A stretch of DNA of 7,214 nucleotides from Acidobacteriota bacterium (GTDB lineage Bacteria > Acidobacteriota > UBA6911 > RPQK01): positions 1 through 7,214 of the forward strand of contig RPQK01000383.1 of the NCBI GenBank assembly GCA_003819755.1, in the 5' to 3' direction. Position 1 is the first letter of the stretch; every line of letters begins with the position of its first letter. A program made the translations under genes and the position numbers. The notes under the pieces are model-generated. The model saw only the letters and a program-made list of their open reading frames with translations, was not told the DNA's origin and ran no database searches. Below, piece by piece: positions 5,899 to 7,214 of this stretch.

Positions 5899-7056
5899 AT
5901 GGCTTACGGCTACGAAACGCGAGAGGTCTGGATTATCGATACGACGCTGCGTGACGGCGAGCAGGCTGCCGGGGTGGTGTTTTCGCGCGAAGAGAAGCTT
6001 GAGATTGCGGCCCTGCTGGCCGGCATCGGTGTTCCCGAGATTGAAGCGGGTATACCGGCGATGGGAAAAGCCGAGATCGAAGATATCCAGGCCCTGGCGG
6101 CAAGCAACCTGAGGACGAGACTGACCTGTTGGTGCAGAGCCTCGGAAAAGGACTTGGAGGCAGCCAGGCTTTGCCGGGTTTCCGGCGTCCATTTCTCGTT
6201 CCCCGTGTCGGACCTGCAGATGCGGGCTTTCGGGAAGAACTGGGATTGGGTGTGCCGGCTCCTGCCTAAGCTTGTCAAAACCGCACGACGCGACTTCGAA
6301 TACGTCTCAGTCGGGGCCCAGGACGCTTCCCGCACGCCCCTTGAGCGACTGGCCGCCTTTTCGGGCACCGCCCGGGAAGCTGGGGCGGACCGCGTCCGTA
6401 TCGCCGATACCGTCGGTTTCTTTAACCCGATACAGACTTTCGAGTTGATGCGGGAACTGCACCGACAGGTCCCCGACATCGTGTTCGATTTCCACGGTCA
6501 CAATGACCTTGGGATGGCGACGGCCAACGCCATCGCCTCCATTCAGGCTGGCACCCATTGTGTGAGCCTGACCGTGAACGGCTTGGGAGAGCGGGCTGGT
6601 AACGCCGCCTTGGAAGAGACCGTGATGGCGGCACGGATCTCGCTCGGCAAGGAGCCAGGCATCGACACCTCGGGTTTTCCGGCCCTCAGTCAGTTTGTCG
6701 CGCGGGCGTCCGGTCGAGAGTTGTCCGTTTCGAAGCCGGTCGTCGGCTCAGCAGCCTACCTTCATGAGTCCGGGATACACTGCTCGGGATTACTGGCCGA
6801 TCGTTCAACCTTCGAATTGATCCACGCCGAAGACGTGGGTCTGCGCACGGCCGATTTTGTCGTAGGAAAACACTCCGGTTCCCGGGGCCTGGTCGCCGTG
6901 CTCAATCGGCTCAATCTTCCCATCAGCCGCGACGAAGCCAACCGGCTCCTCGACCTCGTCCGGCAAAAAGCTTCTGCCAAGAAGGGCGCCCTAACCGAAG
7001 ACGAGCTGAAGCGGACCTATTTTGAATTTCGGGGCAGGGAACCGAGGGAAAGCTGA
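5899..7056 (+). CDS. nifV: Homocitrate synthase, NifV type
   Basis: The product has 385 residues, the usual NifV length, and belongs to the DRE-TIM acyltransferases (isopropylmalate/homocitrate/citramalate synthases). These condense acetyl-CoA with a 2-oxo acid; NifV uses 2-oxoglutarate to make homocitrate, a ligand of the nitrogenase FeMo cofactor. Visible motifs: DTTLRDGEQ (14-22, catalytic Arg18 and metal-ligand Asp19), EAGIPAMG (49-56), TCWCR (76-80), ADTVG (169-173), HGHNDLGMATAN (199-210, metal ligands His199 and His201), GLGERAGNAALEE (228-240), HESGIH (289-294) and VGKHSG (322-327). PAMG, the CWCR segment and the lack of a LeuA-type regulatory domain favour NifV over LeuA. Lysine- or AksA-type homocitrate synthases remain possible because no other nif gene is visible. 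The start at 5899 is the only in-frame ATG upstream of the catalytic motif and aligns with known NifV N-termini. A TTG at 5761 would add 46 residues of pure repeat translation and is rejected. Confidence 0.85.
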   Translation: MAYGYETREVWIIDTTLRDGEQAAGVVFSREEKLEIAALLAGIGVPEIEAGIPAMGKAEIEDIQALAASNLRTRLTCWCRASEKDLEAARLCRVSGVHFSFPVSDLQMRAFGKNWDWVCRLLPKLVKTARRDFEYVSVGAQDASRTPLERLAAFSGTAREAGADRVRIADTVGFFNPIQTFELMRELHRQVPDIVFDFHGHNDLGMATANAIASIQAGTHCVSLTVNGLGERAGNAALEETVMAARISLGKEPGIDTSGFPALSQFVARASGRELSVSKPVVGSAAYLHESGIHCSGLLADRSTFELIHAEDVGLRTADFVVGKHSGSRGLVAVLNRLNLPISRDEANRLLDLVRQKASAKKGALTEDELKRTYFEFRGREPRES

Positions 7057-7077
7057 CAGGTGACAGGGTGACAGGGG
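7054..7077 (+). repeat. Short tandem array of TGACAGG(G) overlapping the nifV stop codon
   Basis: Three consecutive units begin TGACAGG at 7054, 7061 and 7069, gaining one extra G each time. The TGA of the first unit is the stop codon of the nifV-like gene. The core TGACAG is shared with the ACTGACAG units upstream of the gene, so the coding region is bracketed by related repeats. Confidence 0.8.
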
Positions 7078-7150
7078 AAGCGGCGGCCGGACTTAGTGGT
7101 CATTTCCATAAATACGATGATGTATCGAGCAGCGGGCACGATCTGTTTGT

Positions 7151-7214
7151 AGTGCCGCCTTCAGGCGGGCAGTGAAGAGCCTGCCCGTTGCTAATGGCAC
7201 GCTCTTCACTGCAC
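7151..7214. repeat. Nested inverted repeats at the window end
   Basis: CCGCCT (7155-7160) and AGGCGG (7163-7168) form a tight 6-bp palindrome. CGGGCA (7166-7171) pairs with TGCCCG (7182-7187). GCAGTGAAGAGC (7169-7180) has a perfect 12-nt inverted copy at 7201-7212. These alternative pairings overlap, and the structure may continue beyond the window. It could be an intergenic repeat element or part of a terminator region for the nifV-like gene; the T-rich tail of an intrinsic terminator is absent. Confidence 0.6.

Overview
The window is GC-rich bacterial chromosomal DNA with five clear protein genes and an unusual amount of short, structured intergenic repeat. The gene set fits a free-living Gram-negative-type bacterium: an exported TPR protein, an OsmC-family peroxidase-like protein, type I glutamine synthetase, an MFS carrier and a NifV-type homocitrate synthase. 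The style, with tandem-repeat hairpins between genes and large exported TPR proteins, is reminiscent of Acidobacteriota (Solibacter/Bryobacter-like) or a neighbouring phylum. That placement is a guess from overall impression, not from a marker gene.

Layout: a 617-aa TPR protein on the minus strand (55-1908) is divergent from a small OsmC-family gene on the plus strand (1987-2367). That gene converges on glnA (minus, 2472-3887), and the two share a large inverted-repeat hairpin (2368-2462) that probably terminates both. The 404-bp gap upstream of glnA holds a weak promoter candidate, a palindromic MITE-like element of about 156 bp (4063-4218) and a terminator-like hairpin (4237-4264) for the next gene, an MFS transporter on the minus strand (4292-5470). 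The MFS gene and a nifV-like gene on the plus strand (5899-7056) are divergent. They are separated by 428 bp that hold two oppositely oriented arrays of one 8-bp unit: 7 copies (5598-5653) and 19 copies (5713-5866). A short TGACAGG array starts on the nifV stop codon, and further inverted repeats run to the window end.

Functionally, glnA (ammonium assimilation) and nifV (homocitrate for the nitrogenase cofactor) both belong to nitrogen metabolism. No other nif gene is visible and the genes are not one operon, so any link is inference. The MFS substrate cannot be read from the sequence.

The most interesting local signal is that the last unit of the 19-copy array supplies a near-consensus -35 hexamer (TTGTCA), 17 bp from TATCAT, placing a predicted transcription start only about 4-6 nt before the nifV ATG. 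The repeat array may therefore have become the nifV promoter, with an almost leaderless message. The array is also stop-free in all three plus frames, so automatic start calling can wrongly extend NifV by 46 residues of low-complexity sequence.
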